Source of the DNA: Streptomyces chrestomyceticus JCM 4735
GTDB taxonomy: Bacteria > Actinomycetota > Actinomycetes > Streptomycetales > Streptomycetaceae
Assembly: GCF_003865135.1 (NCBI RefSeq)
Contig: NZ_BHZC01000001.1
Span: forward strand, 7,440,001-7,504,000
Length of the DNA stretch: 64,000 nt
Direction of reading: 5' to 3'
Below are positions 17,358 through 26,900 of this stretch, one piece after another. The notes below the pieces were generated by a model. It was given only the letters and a program-made list of their open reading frames with translations, did not search any database and was not told the origin of the DNA. A program made the translations under genes and the position numbers. Position 1 is the stretch's first letter; every line of letters begins with the position of its first letter.

Positions 17358-18170
17358 TCACAGACGGGCCTCCAGTGCGTCACGGACGCGCCGCAGCAGG
17401 GCGACGTCGGGCGGGTCCGGGGGGCCCGGCGCCGGTGGGCGCCCGCCGCCCGGGTGGCCGGGCGGGCGGTCGTCGGACGGCGGTTCGGAGGGGCGGAGGA
17501 CGAGCAGGCCCGCCACGGCGAGACGCCGCACCTCCAGGAGTACGTGGAAGGCCGGCCGCCCCAGTTCACGGGCGATGGCGGCGGGGGTACGCGTCCCGTC
17601 GGCGAGGGCCAGCACGGCTGCCAGACGTACCGGCACTCCGGGGCCCGTGGCCGGCCGGCGCAGGACGGGCGCGGTGTCGATCTCCGGTCCCGGCCACCGC
17701 CCGTCCAGCAGCCGTCTGCGCCGCCGCGTCTCGCGCAGCACCCGGTCCGCCGCCACGGAGCGCTGCCGGCCGCCGCCTTCCCGTACGAAGCCGTGCTGGA
17801 AACGGGACGGGCCGCTGCGCGGAGCCAGCGCGAAGAACGCGGCGTCGAAGAGCGCGGTCAGCCACCACACCTCGGCCTGACCCGGGGACAGCAAGCCCTC
17901 CTTGACCAGGCGGCAGGGCACGTGGTCGGGGATCCCCGCCCGTTCGAGCGCCTCGTCCCACACGGCGCGCGGCACCCGTCTCCCCGTGGTGAGCAGCACC
18001 TCCAGCCCGGGGGAGGCCGGGCTCTCGGCATGCACGACGCGGCCACTCACCAGGTAGAGCGTGCCGGGGCCGCACTGGAGCGCGCCGGTGGCGTGCGCCT
18101 CGGCCAGGCGCGACAGCATCGAGGGGCGCCGGGCCAGCGGCGCCGGTGCCACCGGCGGTGCGGTGCTCAT
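17358..18170 (-). CDS. DUF4388/PATAN-like N-terminal domain protein
   Basis: 270 residues from the ATG at 18170, which overlaps the upstream stop (ATGA). The first third (GALQCGPGTLYLVSGRVVHAES followed by GLEVLLTTGRRV) resembles DUF4388 domains of bacterial signalling proteins. A later segment (LAAVLALADGTRTPAAIARELG, then HVLLEVRRLAVAGLLVL) looks like a winged helix. The C-terminus is Pro/Gly-rich. DUF4388 proteins often accompany roadblock and MglA-type modules, which fits its place between roadblock genes. A regulatory or scaffold role is inferred; no enzyme motif is visible. Confidence 0.65.
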   Translation of the reverse strand: MSTAPPVAPAPLARRPSMLSRLAEAHATGALQCGPGTLYLVSGRVVHAESPASPGLEVLLTTGRRVPRAVWDEALERAGIPDHVPCRLVKEGLLSPGQAEVWWLTALFDAAFFALAPRSGPSRFQHGFVREGGGRQRSVAADRVLRETRRRRRLLDGRWPGPEIDTAPVLRRPATGPGVPVRLAAVLALADGTRTPAAIARELGRPAFHVLLEVRRLAVAGLLVLRPSEPPSDDRPPGHPGGGRPPAPGPPDPPDVALLRRVRDALEARL

Positions 18171-18556
18171 GCCAGGGCCAACTGCCCGGCCACGCCCTCC
18201 AGGCGGAGACGGGCCAGCGCGAGGTTGCCGGAGGTGCGGTCGAGCCAGAGGTGCAGGAGCACGCTGTGGCCCGCGCCGGGGTCCACGAAGCGCACCAGGT
18301 GGTACCCGCTGCGGGTGGTGACGATCAGGTCCTCGACCGGCAGGGCGGGCACCGGAGCCGCGTTCTCGGCGAAGACGGCGGCCCCCATCACCAGCCGGGC
18401 CAGTTCGGCCGCTTCGGCGGCGGCCGCCTCGGCCCCGCCCGGGGCCCGCTCACCGACCGACTCCAGTGCGAACCCGCACGTCCAGTCCACGAGCGCGGCG
18501 CCCCGCGCCCCGGGCACGCTCATGGCCTCCAGCAGGCACACTTCGATACCGGGCAC
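18167..18556 (-). CDS. Roadblock/LC7-like domain protein, first gene of the roadblock operon
   Basis: 129 residues from GTG 18556 with GGAGAGGAG five bases upstream, a very strong SD. The sequence VPGARGAALVDWTCGFALESVG, then LVMGAAVFAENAAPVPALPVEDLIVTTRSGYHLVRFV and LLHLWLDRTSGNLALARLRLEGV, parallels the roadblock gene at 16458, including the closing NLALAR/NLAMAR helix, so the two are probably paralogues. It overlaps the DUF4388-like gene by four bases. The 200 bases upstream (18557-18757) hold the promoter, shared back to back with nothing obvious. Confidence 0.75.
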   Translation of the reverse strand: MPGIEVCLLEAMSVPGARGAALVDWTCGFALESVGERAPGGAEAAAAEAAELARLVMGAAVFAENAAPVPALPVEDLIVTTRSGYHLVRFVDPGAGHSVLLHLWLDRTSGNLALARLRLEGVAGQLALA

Positions 18557-18757
18557 GCGAACTCCTCTCCTGACGCGCCGGTCGGCGCACCCGGCTTTGC
18601 GGGTGACGAGGAGGCTACGCAGACGGCCGGGCCCGCCAGGGGAACTGGCACTTTCCCGCGGAACTTGTTCCGCACCCACAGGAGTGCGCCCGGAGTTGTT
18701 CGGTTCCTGACAGGTTTCGGGTTCCGAAAGACGCCGCCCCCGTCGGCGCCGGGCACC

Positions 18758-19687
18758 CTACGGGTGCGACAGGTCCCGGACGCAGTGCCACTCGGCGGCG
18801 AACGGCCGGTATCCCAGCGCGGCGTTGACGGCGAGCATCGGGGCGTTCCCGGCGTCGTTGGCCGTGAAAGCCTCCGTGCAGCAGGCGTCCCGGGCCCGGC
18901 GCAGGGAGTCCGTCTTGGCGAGCCTGGCCAGCCCCCGGCCCCGATAGGCGCGGCGGGTGCCGGTCATCTGCGAGCCGTAGCGCCCCCGCCCGTCCGTGCC
19001 GGCCAGGCTGAACGACGCGATCTCCCCGTCGACCGTCACCACCGTCGTCAGGTCCAGATCGATGTCCGGCTGCTCCCAGGTGTGGACGATCCAGTCCTCG
19101 TACGTCATCGCGTCGACGGTCAGGTCGTCCGGCTCGTCCGCCGTGACCTCGGCGTCCGCCGCGAACAGCGGGCGGGGATCGGCACCGAAGTCGGCGGCGG
19201 TCCGCAGCTCCGTACCGGGCGGCAGGCTCGCGGGCAGCGGCGGCAGGACGGCGTGGACGAGGTCGAGGCGGAGGTGGCGGGCCAGGCGCAGGCGGCGGTA
19301 GCCGCGGCGTTCGGCGAACGCCAGCGAGCGCGGGTCGTCCCGCGGGTAGGCGTGCAGACGGGTGACCCCGAGGCCCGCCAGGTGGTCCTCCGCCGCGTCG
19401 AGCAGGGCGCGGCCCGCGCCCAGCCCGAGGTGTCCGCGATCCACCAGCAGCGCGACGACGCCCTGCCCGGCCGTACTGCTGTCGTGCCGGACGCTCGCCT
19501 TCACGACGCCGGCGATCCGGCCGCCGGCCTCGGCGACGAACACCCGCAACCGCCGGGCGGCGGGCGCCTCGGCGACTTCCCAGGCGACGGACTGCGGGGT
19601 CGAGATGCAGTAGGCCAGCGCCCGGCGCCGCAGCTCGCTGACGTCCCGGGCATCGGAGCGGTGGAAGGGCCGCACAGTGACAGTCAT
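18758..19687 (-). CDS. Double-domain GNAT acetyltransferase
   Basis: 309 residues from the ATG at 19687 (MTVTVRPFHRSDARDVSEL); no clear SD. Two GNAT folds are seen. In the first, VALLVDRGHLGLGAGRALLDAAEDHL carries the acetyl-CoA loop. In the second, TGTRRAYRGRGLARLAKTDSLRRAR carries a canonical R-x-x-G-R-G-L loop, and the protein ends with APMLAVNAALGYRPFAAEW. This architecture occurs in mycothiol synthase-like and Eis-like actinobacterial acetyltransferases, but the substrate cannot be read from the sequence. It is monocistronic. Confidence 0.85.
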   Translation of the reverse strand: MTVTVRPFHRSDARDVSELRRRALAYCISTPQSVAWEVAEAPAARRLRVFVAEAGGRIAGVVKASVRHDSSTAGQGVVALLVDRGHLGLGAGRALLDAAEDHLAGLGVTRLHAYPRDDPRSLAFAERRGYRRLRLARHLRLDLVHAVLPPLPASLPPGTELRTAADFGADPRPLFAADAEVTADEPDDLTVDAMTYEDWIVHTWEQPDIDLDLTTVVTVDGEIASFSLAGTDGRGRYGSQMTGTRRAYRGRGLARLAKTDSLRRARDACCTEAFTANDAGNAPMLAVNAALGYRPFAAEWHCVRDLSHP

Positions 19688-19903
19688 CAGCGGGACGGTA
19701 CGCCCACCGCCCGGACGCCGCCTCCGAATATCCCGGGGCAGACACCACCGCACGGCCGGGCCGGAACGGCGCTGGCGGACCGGGCCCCGGTGTGCGTCCC
19801 GGCACGACATGTGCGGCCCTGCGGACACGGCGGGCGCCGCTGACGCACAATGGGGGCGACCCACCCCTGCGTCTCTCGCAACCCCCGTACCAGGAGCGCC
19901 ACC

Positions 19904-20302
19904 GTGGCCGTCCAGCAAGCGCCGCCCCTGCGGCTGACCATCGACCCGGACGCGGCGGACGCGCCGTTCGAACAGGTCCGGGCCCAGATCGCCGGTCAGG
20001 CCCGGGCCGGCGGGCTGCCGGTCGGCCGCAAACTGCCCACCGTACGCGGCCTCGCCGAACAGCTCGGGCTGGCCGCCAACACCGTCGCCAAGGCCTACCG
20101 GGCCCTGGAGACGGACGGCGTGATCGAGACGCGGGGACGCAACGGCACCTTCGTCGCGGCGGCCGGCGAGGCGGCCGACAAGGAAGCCGCGGCGGCCGCC
20201 GCCTCCTACGCCCGGCGCGCCCGCCGCCTCGGCCTGGACCACGCCGCCGCCCGCACCGCCGTCACGGACGCCCTGCGCGCGGCCTACGGGGACGACGTAT
20301 GA
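19904..20302 (+). CDS. Short GntR-family regulator (YtrA-like)
   Basis: 132 residues from GTG 19904 with AGGAG seven bases upstream. A single winged helix occupies residues 20-80: PFEQVRAQIAGQARAGGLPVGRKLPTVRGLAEQLGLAANTVAKAYRALETDGVIETRGRNGTFV. A short Ala-rich helical tail follows in place of a large effector domain. This is the YtrA-type layout, usually controlling a neighbouring transporter or itself. It is translationally coupled (ATGA) to the VOC gene downstream. Confidence 0.9.
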   Translation: MAVQQAPPLRLTIDPDAADAPFEQVRAQIAGQARAGGLPVGRKLPTVRGLAEQLGLAANTVAKAYRALETDGVIETRGRNGTFVAAAGEAADKEAAAAAASYARRARRLGLDHAAARTAVTDALRAAYGDDV

Positions 20303-20726
20303 CCGCCCTCGCCCGCGTCCAGTGCATCGCCCTGGACTGCCCCGACCCGATGCGGCTCGCCCGCTTCTACGCCGAGCTGCTCGGCGGCGAGATCAACCGC
20401 CCGACCTCCCTCTGGACCACCGACGACGACTGGACCACCCTGCACACCGAAAGCGGCACGGTCCTCGCCTTCCAGCGCGCCCCCGGCCACCGCCCGCCCC
20501 GCTGGCCGGACCCGGAGTCCCCCAGCAGTCCCACCTGGACCTCGGCGTGCACGACCTGGAAGCCGCGCACCGGCAGGTGCTCGCCGCGGGCGGCACCCTG
20601 CTCGACGCCACCCACGGCGACGGCCCGCACGGCTTCCGGGTCTACGCCGACCCCGCCGGGCACCCCTTCTGCCTCGTGCGGGAACGGCCCGGGGACGACC
20701 GGGCGCACGGGAAGAGCACGGCGTGA
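20299..20726 (+). pseudogene. VOC (glyoxalase/bleomycin resistance) family protein, frameshifted
   Basis: The gene starts at ATG 20299, overlapping the GntR stop. Frame 1 encodes VQCIALDCPDPMRLARFYAELLGG and DDDWTTLHTESGTVLAFQ up to WPDPES, then turns to nonsense. The matching second half (HLDLGVHDLEAAHRQV, GGTLLDATHGDGPHGFRVYADPAGHPFCLV) is in another frame and ends at 20726. Adding one C to the five-C run at 20519-20523 restores a continuous VOC protein of about 142 residues (DPESPQQSHLDL). The intact protein would have two beta-alpha-beta-beta-beta modules. The break may be a sequencing error rather than true decay. Confidence 0.85.
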
Positions 20727-20760
20727 CGGGCACCTGGGCACGCCCCGCCCCGCGCGTCGC

Positions 20761-21117
20761 TCAACGCAGCCAGGCGGGGTGGCCCTTGGGCCGGGGAAGG
20801 CCGGGGTACGGGGCCGGGTAGGCGACGCGCGTGACGATGTGGCAGTGGTTGCACCACCACAGGCAGCCGTCCGCGTCCACGTCGTCCCCTTCGCACGCCA
20901 TGCAGGTGTCGCCCGCGACGTTGGCGGCCACGCCGCGGTGGTTGCCGTTGGCCATCCGCCGCTCGTACGCCGACCGTTCCGCCCCGTAGCAGCGCAGGCA
21001 CAGCCCCTCGTTGAGGCCCGGCAGCTTCACCGTGTCCTGGCCGCACCGGCACAGCAGCACGCCGACATGGCGCGGGTCCAAGCCGACCGGTCCGCCGCGC
21101 GGCCTTCCTTGACTCAT
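20761..21117 (-). CDS. Small Cys-rich zinc-ribbon protein
   Basis: 118 residues from the ATG at 21117 with GGGGAGAGG seven bases upstream. Eight cysteines form four CxxC or CxC pairs (LCRCGQD, LCLRCYG, CMACEG, CNHC), together with nearby histidines. This suggests two zinc-binding ribbons. The C-terminus contains VAYPAPYPGLPRPKGHPAW. No enzyme motif is visible, and the role is unknown; it could be a nucleic-acid or protein-binding adaptor. The gene stands between two frameshifted genes but is itself intact. Confidence 0.75.
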   Translation of the reverse strand: MSQGRPRGGPVGLDPRHVGVLLCRCGQDTVKLPGLNEGLCLRCYGAERSAYERRMANGNHRGVAANVAGDTCMACEGDDVDADGCLWWCNHCHIVTRVAYPAPYPGLPRPKGHPAWLR

Positions 21118-21225
21118 GCCGGAACCTCTCCCCTCAGCCGAGGCTCCCATCGTCCTCTCCGCCGCGCGCCGCCGCCGGACTTTGGGCAGATCAGCCGACG
21201 GGCAGCCCGGCCGGCGCCCCCGCCG

Positions 21226-22346
21226 CTACAGATACAGCCCCGCGTCCGCGCCCGAGTCCTGCGCCGGGACCGCCGCGGGGCCGGTGCCCCGGCGCAGCGC
21301 GTACAGCTCCGCCAGGGTCGCCCCGTCCCGGCCGACGCCGTCCTCCTTGCCCAGCCAGCGCACCGCTTCGGACCGGCTCAGCGGGCCCACCTCGATCCGG
21401 GCCATGCAGCGGCCGGGCCGTACCACCGCGGGGTGCATCCGTTCCAGGTCCTCGTTGGTCGTCACCCCGACCAGGACGTTGCGGCCCTGGCCCAGCAGCC
21501 CGTCCGTCAGGTTCAGCAGCCGGGACAGCGCCTGCCCCGCCGTGTGCTTGGCCTCGCCGCGGATCAGCTCGTCACAGTCCTCAAGCAGGAGCAGCCGCCA
21601 GCGGCCCTTGCCCGCCGCGTCGTCCTCGCCGATGGCGATGTCCATCAGGTAGCCGATGTCGTTGAAGAGGCGTTCCGGGTCCAGGACGCAGTCGACCTGG
21701 CACCAGTCGCGCCAGGAGCGGGCCAGGGTGCGCAGCGCGGAGGTCTTGCCCGTACCGGGCGGCCCGTGCAGCAACAGCAGCCGTCCGGAGATCTCCTCCG
21801 GCGCGACCTTCATCAGCCGGTCGAGGGCCTCGGCCACCGGCGCGGTGTAGTTGGGGCGGATCTCGTCCCAGGTGCCGGCGGAGATCTGCCGGGTGGTGCG
21901 GTGCGGGCCGCGCCGGGGGAGAGGTACCAGAAGCCCATCGAGACGTTCTCCGGCTGCGGCTCCGGCTCGTCCTCGGCGCCGTCGGCGGACTGGCCCAGCA
22001 CCTTCTGGGCCAGTTCGTCGGTGGTGGCCGTGACGGTCACGTCCGCGCCGCGGTTCCACCGCGACACCAGCAGGGTGAAGCCGTCGCCCTCGGCGAGGGT
22101 CGCGCTGCGGTCCTCGTCGCGGGCCGAGCGCAGCACCTTGGCGCCGGGCGGCAGCAGCGTCAGACCGGATTTGACCCGGTCGACCGAGCGGCTGCGCGCG
22201 TACGGCTGCTCGCCGCTGGCGAACCGCCCGAGGAACAGGGCGTCGACGACATCGGACGGCGAATCGCTGTCGTCCATGTTCAGACGGATCGGGAGGGACT
22301 CCTCGGCGGGGGACGGCTGGACGCGGTCGGCACACATGACCACCAT
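21226..22346 (-). pseudogene. AAA+ ATPase with DUF5925-like N-terminus, frameshifted
   Basis: The N-terminal half starts near 22346 (or 22337) and reads DVVDALFLGRFASGEQPYARS to MGFWYLSP in one frame. The C-terminal half continues in another frame: RRGPHRTTRQIS, Walker A GPPGTGKTSA, Walker B LLLLEDCDEL, sensor and arginine finger TTNEDLERMHPAVVRPGR. One extra C in the five-C run at 21915-21919 (G on the + strand) joins them into an ATPase of about 373 residues. All catalytic motifs are intact, so the break may be a basecalling error. The family is an AAA+ class common in Streptomyces, of unknown role. Confidence 0.85.
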
Positions 22347-22492
22347 GATCCGGCAACAGCACCCGCCGCGTACACGGAATTTCCCCTGTCAACGGCTCTT
22401 TCTCCGAGAAGTCCGGCCGCAGGCGGACCGGCCCTGCGCACTTCCCGGGAAACCGGCCGTCCGGCCCGCGAAGCTGGCTAGGCTGGCCCGTT

Positions 22493-23920
22493 GTGGGACG
22501 TCATGGGGAACGTCACGGTGGGGGCCGGCACGGCGGTACGGGAGCGGCGCGGTCGCCGCACCCGGCGGACGGCGGGCGGGGCCGCAGGTTCCGCAACCGT
22601 TCCCGGGCCACCGCCCTGCTCGCGACGGGCGTGGCGGTGCTGGCCATGGCGCTGGCGATGTGCGGGTTCCCGCCGGAGGACGGCGCCGTCCGGCGGGCCG
22701 CCGGTTCGCCCGCCGCGCAGGTCGGCTGGGGTTTCACGCACACCGAGTACAGCGCGGACCGCGGGGAGGAGCAGGCCACCGCGAGCGCCGACCGGCTGCT
22801 GTCCGCCGACCCGATGCCGCAGAACCAGCACATCATGGGCTGGGGCGCGCAGAATCCCGAACCGAGCCCGGGGAAGTACGACTTCAAGGAGCTGGACAGC
22901 CGAGTCGACCTGATCCGCCGGACCGGCGGCACGCCCGTACTGACACTGTGCTGCGCCCCGGACTGGATGAAGGGCGGCCGGGCGGGCGAGACGGACTGGA
23001 GCCGGCTGGAGAAGGCGCCGAGCCCGGAGCACTACGCGGACTTCGCCGCGCTGGCCGGGACCATCGCCCGCCGCTACCCGGACATCCGGCACTTCATCGT
23101 CTGGAACGAGCTGAAGGGCTTCTTCGACGAGGCCAGGAACCGCTGGGACCACGAGGGCTACACCCGCCTGTACAACATGGTCTACCGGGAGCTGAAGAAG
23201 GCCGACAAGAACAACCTGGTGGGCGGCCCGTACGCGGTCATGGACAGCTACGCGCCCGGCGACGACACCTACGCCTCCGACGTCAAGGGCCCGTGGGGCA
23301 GCCTGGACCGGCGCACCGTCGACGCCGTCGAGTACTGGAACGAGCACAAGGCGGGCGCGGACTTCGTCGTCGTGGACGGCTCCAGCTACACCAAGGACGA
23401 CACGTACGTCCCCGACGCGTTCACCGCCACCCGCAAGTTCGCCGACGTCGGGCGCTGGCTGCGGCGGACGACCGGCCTGCCGCTGTGGTGGGCGGAGTGG
23501 TACGTCGAGGTCGCCGACCGCAACGACGACCGCCGCGGCTGGAGCGAGCCGCGCCGCACCGCCACCCAGGCGAGCGCGCTGATCTCCATGGCCGAGGGCG
23601 GCGCCACCAGCGGCTTCTACTGGAACCCGCAGAACGAGGGCGCCGACTGCCCCGGCTGTCTGTGGCGCAGCACCGAACTCCGGGACGGCGGCGGCAAGCT
23701 GCCCATGATGGACCTGCTGTCCCGCTTCTCGCGCGCGTTCCCGCCCGGTACGTCCTACGAGCGGGTCGACGTGGCCGCGGCCGGCCGGGCGGACGTGCGC
23801 GTCCTGGGCGACGACGAGGACGTCCTGGTCGTCAACGTCCGTGACCGTCCCGTCCGGACGACGGTGGACGGCAAGCCCGTCACCCTGGACGCGTACGGCG
23901 TCCAGTGGCTGAAGCGCTGA
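22493..23920 (+). CDS. Secreted GH39-like glycoside hydrolase (beta-xylosidase-type TIM barrel)
   Basis: 475 residues from GTG 22493. No SD is seen; TAGGCT at 22479-22484 could be a -10 for a leaderless message. An N-terminal membrane segment (TALLATGVAVLAMALAMCGF) is followed by a TIM barrel: VGWGFTHTEYSADRG, GTPVLTLCCAPDWMKGG, HFIVWNELKGFFDEA with the Asn-Glu acid/base pair of clan A enzymes, LPLWWAEWYVEV with the likely nucleophile Glu, and GATSGFYWNPQNEG. This matches GH39-type enzymes acting on beta-linked polysaccharides. It converges with a polysaccharide assembly locus three bases away, so it may trim that polymer. Confidence 0.82.
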   Translation: MGRHGERHGGGRHGGTGAARSPHPADGGRGRRFRNRSRATALLATGVAVLAMALAMCGFPPEDGAVRRAAGSPAAQVGWGFTHTEYSADRGEEQATASADRLLSADPMPQNQHIMGWGAQNPEPSPGKYDFKELDSRVDLIRRTGGTPVLTLCCAPDWMKGGRAGETDWSRLEKAPSPEHYADFAALAGTIARRYPDIRHFIVWNELKGFFDEARNRWDHEGYTRLYNMVYRELKKADKNNLVGGPYAVMDSYAPGDDTYASDVKGPWGSLDRRTVDAVEYWNEHKAGADFVVVDGSSYTKDDTYVPDAFTATRKFADVGRWLRRTTGLPLWWAEWYVEVADRNDDRRGWSEPRRTATQASALISMAEGGATSGFYWNPQNEGADCPGCLWRSTELRDGGGKLPMMDLLSRFSRAFPPGTSYERVDVAAAGRADVRVLGDDEDVLVVNVRDRPVRTTVDGKPVTLDAYGVQWLKR

Positions 23921-23923
23921 CGC

Positions 23924-26900
23924 TCACGACATCGTCACGAACCGCTGCACGAGCGCGACCAGGAACACCAGGAGCAGCGGCAGGGTGAACCAGAAGGAAC
24001 TCTGCATCCACCGCAGCTTGCGCACGCTCGGCCGCACCGCCACCCGCACCACTTCACGGGCCCCGAGCAGCAGGATCAGCGCACCGGCCGCCAGCGCGCC
24101 GACGACCGACCACGACGTCCACGTGATGCGCGGTCCGGCCGGGCCGGGGGCCGGCTCGTCCACCGGCCCCGGCGGCTGCTGCTTCAGTTCGTACAGCGCC
24201 GCGTGCGCGTTGCCCATCACGCGGCGCAGCTCCGGACGCTGGTCCAAGGCCGTACGCAGCCGCTGCTCCCAGGTGGCGGCGTACCCGGAACCCAGGCGCA
24301 GCGACTCCGCCTGGGCGCGGTTGACCATGAAGTAGGAGTGCGGCCCGGCGTCGCGCAGCGCGTCGACGACCGAGTCGGTGAGCACCGGGTCGCGCGGGGC
24401 GAGGACGGGGACGTACTGCACCCGTTCCATGTCCTTCGCGCCCCACGGGATGGCCGGGGTGACGTCGTTGACCGTGTCGTTGGACGGCCAGAGCAGCCGT
24501 GCCGTGGGCCGGTCGTGCGCGTAGACGTAGTCCATCGCGGCGACCTCGCCCGGCCGGACGCGCTCGAACGGTTCGTTGCCCCAGCGCGCCACCAGGAAGC
24601 CGGTCATCAGCACCACGCCGGTCAGCAGGGCGGCGAGCGGGCCCAGGCCCCGGCGGGTGCCGGCGGCGCGCGGGAACAGCGCGAGCGCGCCGAGGACACA
24701 GGCGCCGGGCAGCGCGAACATGAACACCCGCAGCGCCATCTCGCCGCCGTAGGACTGCATCCCGAAGGCGAGGAACGGCACGAACGTCAGCACCAGCAGC
24801 GACCGTTCGGAGAACCCGGCGGCGCGCCGCCGCAGCACACCCCAGCAGGCCAGCGCCAGCACCCCGCCGGCCAGCGCCACCCGCGTGTACAGCACCAGCT
24901 TGTGGATGCTGTCGCCGGTGCCGATGCGGCCGGTGACGGACGAGGAGACATTGCCGCCGATGCCGCCCACGCCGCCGAACAGTTCGTCGAAGTGCCCGGA
25001 CCAGTACGGCTCGGCGAGGAAGCCGACCCAGACCACGACCACCACGCCGAACAGCAGCGGCAGCCCGTACAGCGACGTCCGGCGGACCAGCACCAGGAAG
25101 GTCAGCACGCCCAGCATCACGAACGGGGTGAGCTGGTGGCCCGCCACGGACGCGGTGAACAGCAGGGCCAGCACGGACAGCAGCGCCACCTGCTGTCCCC
25201 GACCGGCCGGCGCGACCTCCGCCTCGCCGGGCCAGCGCTTGCCGCGCAGCACCCGTGGATCGCGGAACCACACCAACAGGATCGCCGCGAAGACCAGGTA
25301 GAGCAGGTAGGTGAAGCCCTGCGGGGAGAAGTAGTCCTGGCCGACCCAGCCGCAGAGCGCGAACAGCCATGCCGCGCTCCACTTCGCGCGCCAGCCCGCC
25401 CGTACGGACTTCAGCAGCAGGAACACCGGGGCCAGATACAGAAGCTGGATGGCCAGCGGCCACCAGCGCAGTACCTCGGTGAAGTCCGTGACACCGCACG
25501 CCTCGGCGAGGAACTGCGCCGCCGCGAAGAATCCGGGCCAGCTCCAGCGCGCGTCCAGGTCGGGCACGGCGGTGCCGGTCCGGTCGATGTAGTCCAGGAA
25601 GCCCAGATGCTGCCAGGCGGTCGGGAAGCGCGGCTCGGCCTCCAGGACGGCGGGCAGCGCGTGCAGGGCCACCACGGTCAGGATCAGGACGGCCGCCAGC
25701 AGGACCCGCCGGGGCCGGGACAGCCACAGGGCCGAGGCGAAGGCCAGCACGAGCAGAACGGCGCCCAGCAGGGTCGCCGCGGGCAGCACGCTGATCAGGC
25801 CGAGCCCGCCCATCCGGTCCAGGTCCGCGTCGTTCATGCCGCGCAGCGGCAGCCAGAACAGCAAGAGGGCAGCGCTCAGCAGTACCCAGATGCCGAGGTC
25901 GGGGCGGTCGCCCAGCCGGGCCGTGAGGCGGGTGCCGAGCGGGCCGGGGGCCGTGAGCCGGGCTTTGAGAGAAGCGGAGGCGGTGCGTCGGGGGGCGGGC
26001 GCGTCGGCGGGTGCGGACGGGGCCGGGGCGGAGCGGTCCGGCGGCTCGTCCTCCGTCGGCGCCGGGGCCGGTTCCGCCCGGTACATCTTCGTGGGCGCGG
26101 CGGGCGCGGCGGGCGCGACCGGCCCGGCAGGCACCGGCCGTTCCGTACCGGCGTCCCCGTCGTCCTGCGCCCAGGACGGCGCCGGCGGCCGGACGTCGGG
26201 CCGGCGTTCCATGTGGTCGAAGTCCACGTGCAGCCCCAGCGGCACCGTGTCCACGTCCCGCAGCGCCCGCCGTGCCCAACTGGGCCGGTGCGGCACCGCG
26301 CCGTCCGCGCCCTCCGCCGTCTCCGGCTTGCGGTCCGGCATCAGCGGTACGGCGGTGTCCGGGCGGGGCGCCCGCGCGTCCCCCAGGTCGCCGTTGACCG
26401 CCAGGTCCGCCAGGTCCCCGTCCGGCGCCAGCCCCTCGGCGGGCGCCCGCGTCAACGGTGCGGAGGGGCGCCCCTTGAGGATGCGGTACAGCTTGACGGA
26501 CGCGATCGAGACGATCACCGCCAGGCTGGAGATCTCCGCGACGCCCGCGCCGGTCAGCCCCATCCTCGGCAGCAGCAGCACCGTCAGCCCGAGGACCAGG
26601 GCGCACAGCAGGCCCTGCATGTACGCCAGTCCGGACGTACGGCTCTGGGCGCGCAGCACCGCGAAGTAGACCTCCATCACGACGCGCAGCGCGGCGCCCA
26701 CCGCGAACAAGCGCAGCAGCGGGGTGGCGGCGTCCGCATACCCCTGGCCGAAGACGGCGAGGATGTACGGCGCACACACGAAGAGGAAGAGGCAGACCGG
26801 AATCATGATCCGGGCCATCCGGCGCAGCGCGGCCCGGGTGTTCTCGGCCAGCCGGGCCGGGTCGTGCGAGCCCTCCACGGTCAGCGAGGCGCCCATGTTG

